Below the pieces are notes generated by a model. The model worked only from the letters and a program-made list of their open reading frames with translations, was not told where the DNA came from and did not search any database. The position numbers and the translations under genes were made by a program. A DNA stretch of 64,000 bases from Monosporascus cannonballus. Taxonomy: Eukaryota > Ascomycota > Sordariomycetes > Xylariales. Shown here piece after piece: positions 62,901 through 64,000 of the stretch. Positions within the stretch are counted from its first letter, which is position 1, and each line of letters begins with the position of its first letter. The DNA lies in contig QJNS01000746.1 in NCBI GenBank assembly GCA_004154925.1, forward strand, positions 124,001 to 188,000, in the 5' to 3' direction.

Positions 62901-64000
62901 ATATTAGAAGTTTTTTAGAATTTTATTATATTAAAATAGGTTCCGTTATAAAAGTATTTTTAAAATATTTAAACGTTATTTTTTTTAAACAAAATAAAGG
63001 TCCTTTCCGGATTAAGGCTATTAACAGTACTAATATATCTACATAATAGGTTATAAAATCGTAATAAAAATTTGCGAACCCTAAAAAATTTATTTTTTAA
63101 TCGTACGTAATTTCTCGGGGTTTATTTATATTCTTTTTTCGACGTTTATAATAAATCTAAAATATTTTATTGTTTCTATAGCAAATTCGCATTTGAAAAT
63201 ATTCATATTTAAACTTGCTTTTCTTAAACGATTTAAAATCTTTTTTATTTTTTATATATAATTCTTCTTAGATTTAGGAAAAAAATAAGAATATTATCCA
63301 TATACGCTAAGCAAAAAACGTCGAAATACTTTTTTAAAACTCCGTTAATATATCGTTAAAAGATTTCGGAAACCCTATATAAATCAAACGGTATTATTGG
63401 TTACTTATATAAGCCAAAACGTATTTAAAATACTGTTTTTTACTCGTTTTTTTAAATTTTAATCTTATAAAACGTTATTTGAACGTTTATTTTCGTAAAT
63501 TATTTAATATAAAAAATAATTTTAAGGTTTCCGAAATAAGGGGTAAAAACTAGCGTTCCTTTTCGGTTATTATATTTAATACTTATTAATTATAATAAAA
63601 ACGTAATCTTGTTCCGGGTTTCTTTATAAATAAAACCGGAGCGCTTATAAATAAATTATTTACGTAAATATATTTTTTATTTATAAATTCCGTTAAGGTT
63701 TTCCTCAAAGTTAACAATATATCCCTAATTATATTATTTTCAGGCCTCTATAATACTGGTATTTTTTTTCTTATTTCGTTTTTATATAATAAAATCGCAT
63801 AATTCATTTCAAAACAAAATAAAAATAAAACGTTACTTAATTTTTTATACAATAATTTCCGAAATACTTTTAATTTAAACGGAAGCTTTTCGTTAACCTT
63901 TATTTTTTTAGGCGTTAACGCCTTATTAATATCGGCTAAAATAATTAAAAATAATTAAACGTTTTATTTAATCCCTTTAATTTTTTTATCCTTTAAAATT

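Larger units (their letters stand above)
53805..64000 (-). mobile_element. Ty3/gypsy retrotransposon, gypsy-2 copy b, running off the window, interrupted by gypsy-3
   Basis: The left (3') LTR is at 53805-53990, followed by a polypurine-tract complement and an interior colinear with copy a (42084 onward). The colinearity breaks at 54344, where another element is inserted, and resumes at about 59943 (CGTACGTTACGTATTTGCGT matching the region near 42.48 kb). It continues to the window end, which corresponds to about 46.8 kb of copy a, so about 2 kb and the 5' LTR lie outside. A reverse transcriptase relic with YFDVFCLAYMDNILIFF is at about 63.28-63.33 kb (minus); only the second catalytic Asp is changed. 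Confidence 0.8.

Noticed and set aside
1..64000. tRNA, rRNA, CRISPR array or bacterial-type operon features
   Set aside because: No tRNA T-loop/anticodon arrangement, rRNA segment or regularly spaced short repeats with unique spacers were found, and gene structure is eukaryotic.

Overview
The window looks like part of a filamentous ascomycete (Pezizomycotina) nuclear genome. The genes have short spliceosomal introns (GTRAGT-like donors, CTAAC/CTGAC/CTCAC branch sites), ATG starts in good Kozak context, and products typical of that group. The genome is strongly two-part. Two GC-normal islands carry genes (about 10.6-24.9 kb and about 29.75-30.95 kb). Everything else is extremely AT-rich, TpA-rich and CpA-poor with stops in every frame, which is the mark left by repeat-induced point mutation (RIP). 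I cannot fix the genus; Sordariomycetes is a reasonable guess.

Gene islands. The larger island holds four genes: a VPS37-type ESCRT-I subunit (+, 2 exons), a conserved fungal protein of unknown function (-, 2 exons) convergent with it, an F-box protein (+, 2 exons), and a 1058-aa AT-hook protein (-) convergent with the F-box gene. About 5 kb between the unknown gene and the F-box gene has no supported gene but many copies of a palindromic TACCTAGGTA motif. The small island is a single three-exon gene for a membrane-anchored, probably mitochondrial hotdog-fold (PaaI/THEM-like) thioesterase, alone inside tens of kilobases of mutated repeats.

Repeat blocks. Left arm (1-10.5 kb): a ~168-bp tandem repeat interrupted by a 2387-bp element with a perfect 8-bp target duplication, then a second member of the same family (1399 bp, perfect 8-bp duplication), then unassigned decayed DNA. 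Middle (25.2-28.0 kb): two more members of that family, one interrupted by an intact-looking 306-bp solo LTR with a perfect 5-bp duplication. At 29.0 kb lies a 389-bp foldback/MITE-like element with 95-bp inverted arms. Right arm (31-64 kb): a decayed piggyBac-like transposase, a Ty3/gypsy element on the + strand (33.6-41.0 kb), a second gypsy family on the - strand (41.9-48.8 kb), another copy of that family starting at 53.8 kb and running off the window, and a third gypsy element (54.35-59.94 kb) nested inside it.

The coding genes are housekeeping or regulatory: endosomal sorting, ubiquitin ligase adaptor, chromatin binding, acyl-CoA hydrolysis. They do not form an obvious pathway or cluster. 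The most interesting content is the layered repeat history: the 8-bp-duplication family with hairpins near both ends, the datable nested insertions, and LTR pairs in which one LTR is far less mutated than the other. All homology calls rest on motif recognition by eye; no searches were run.
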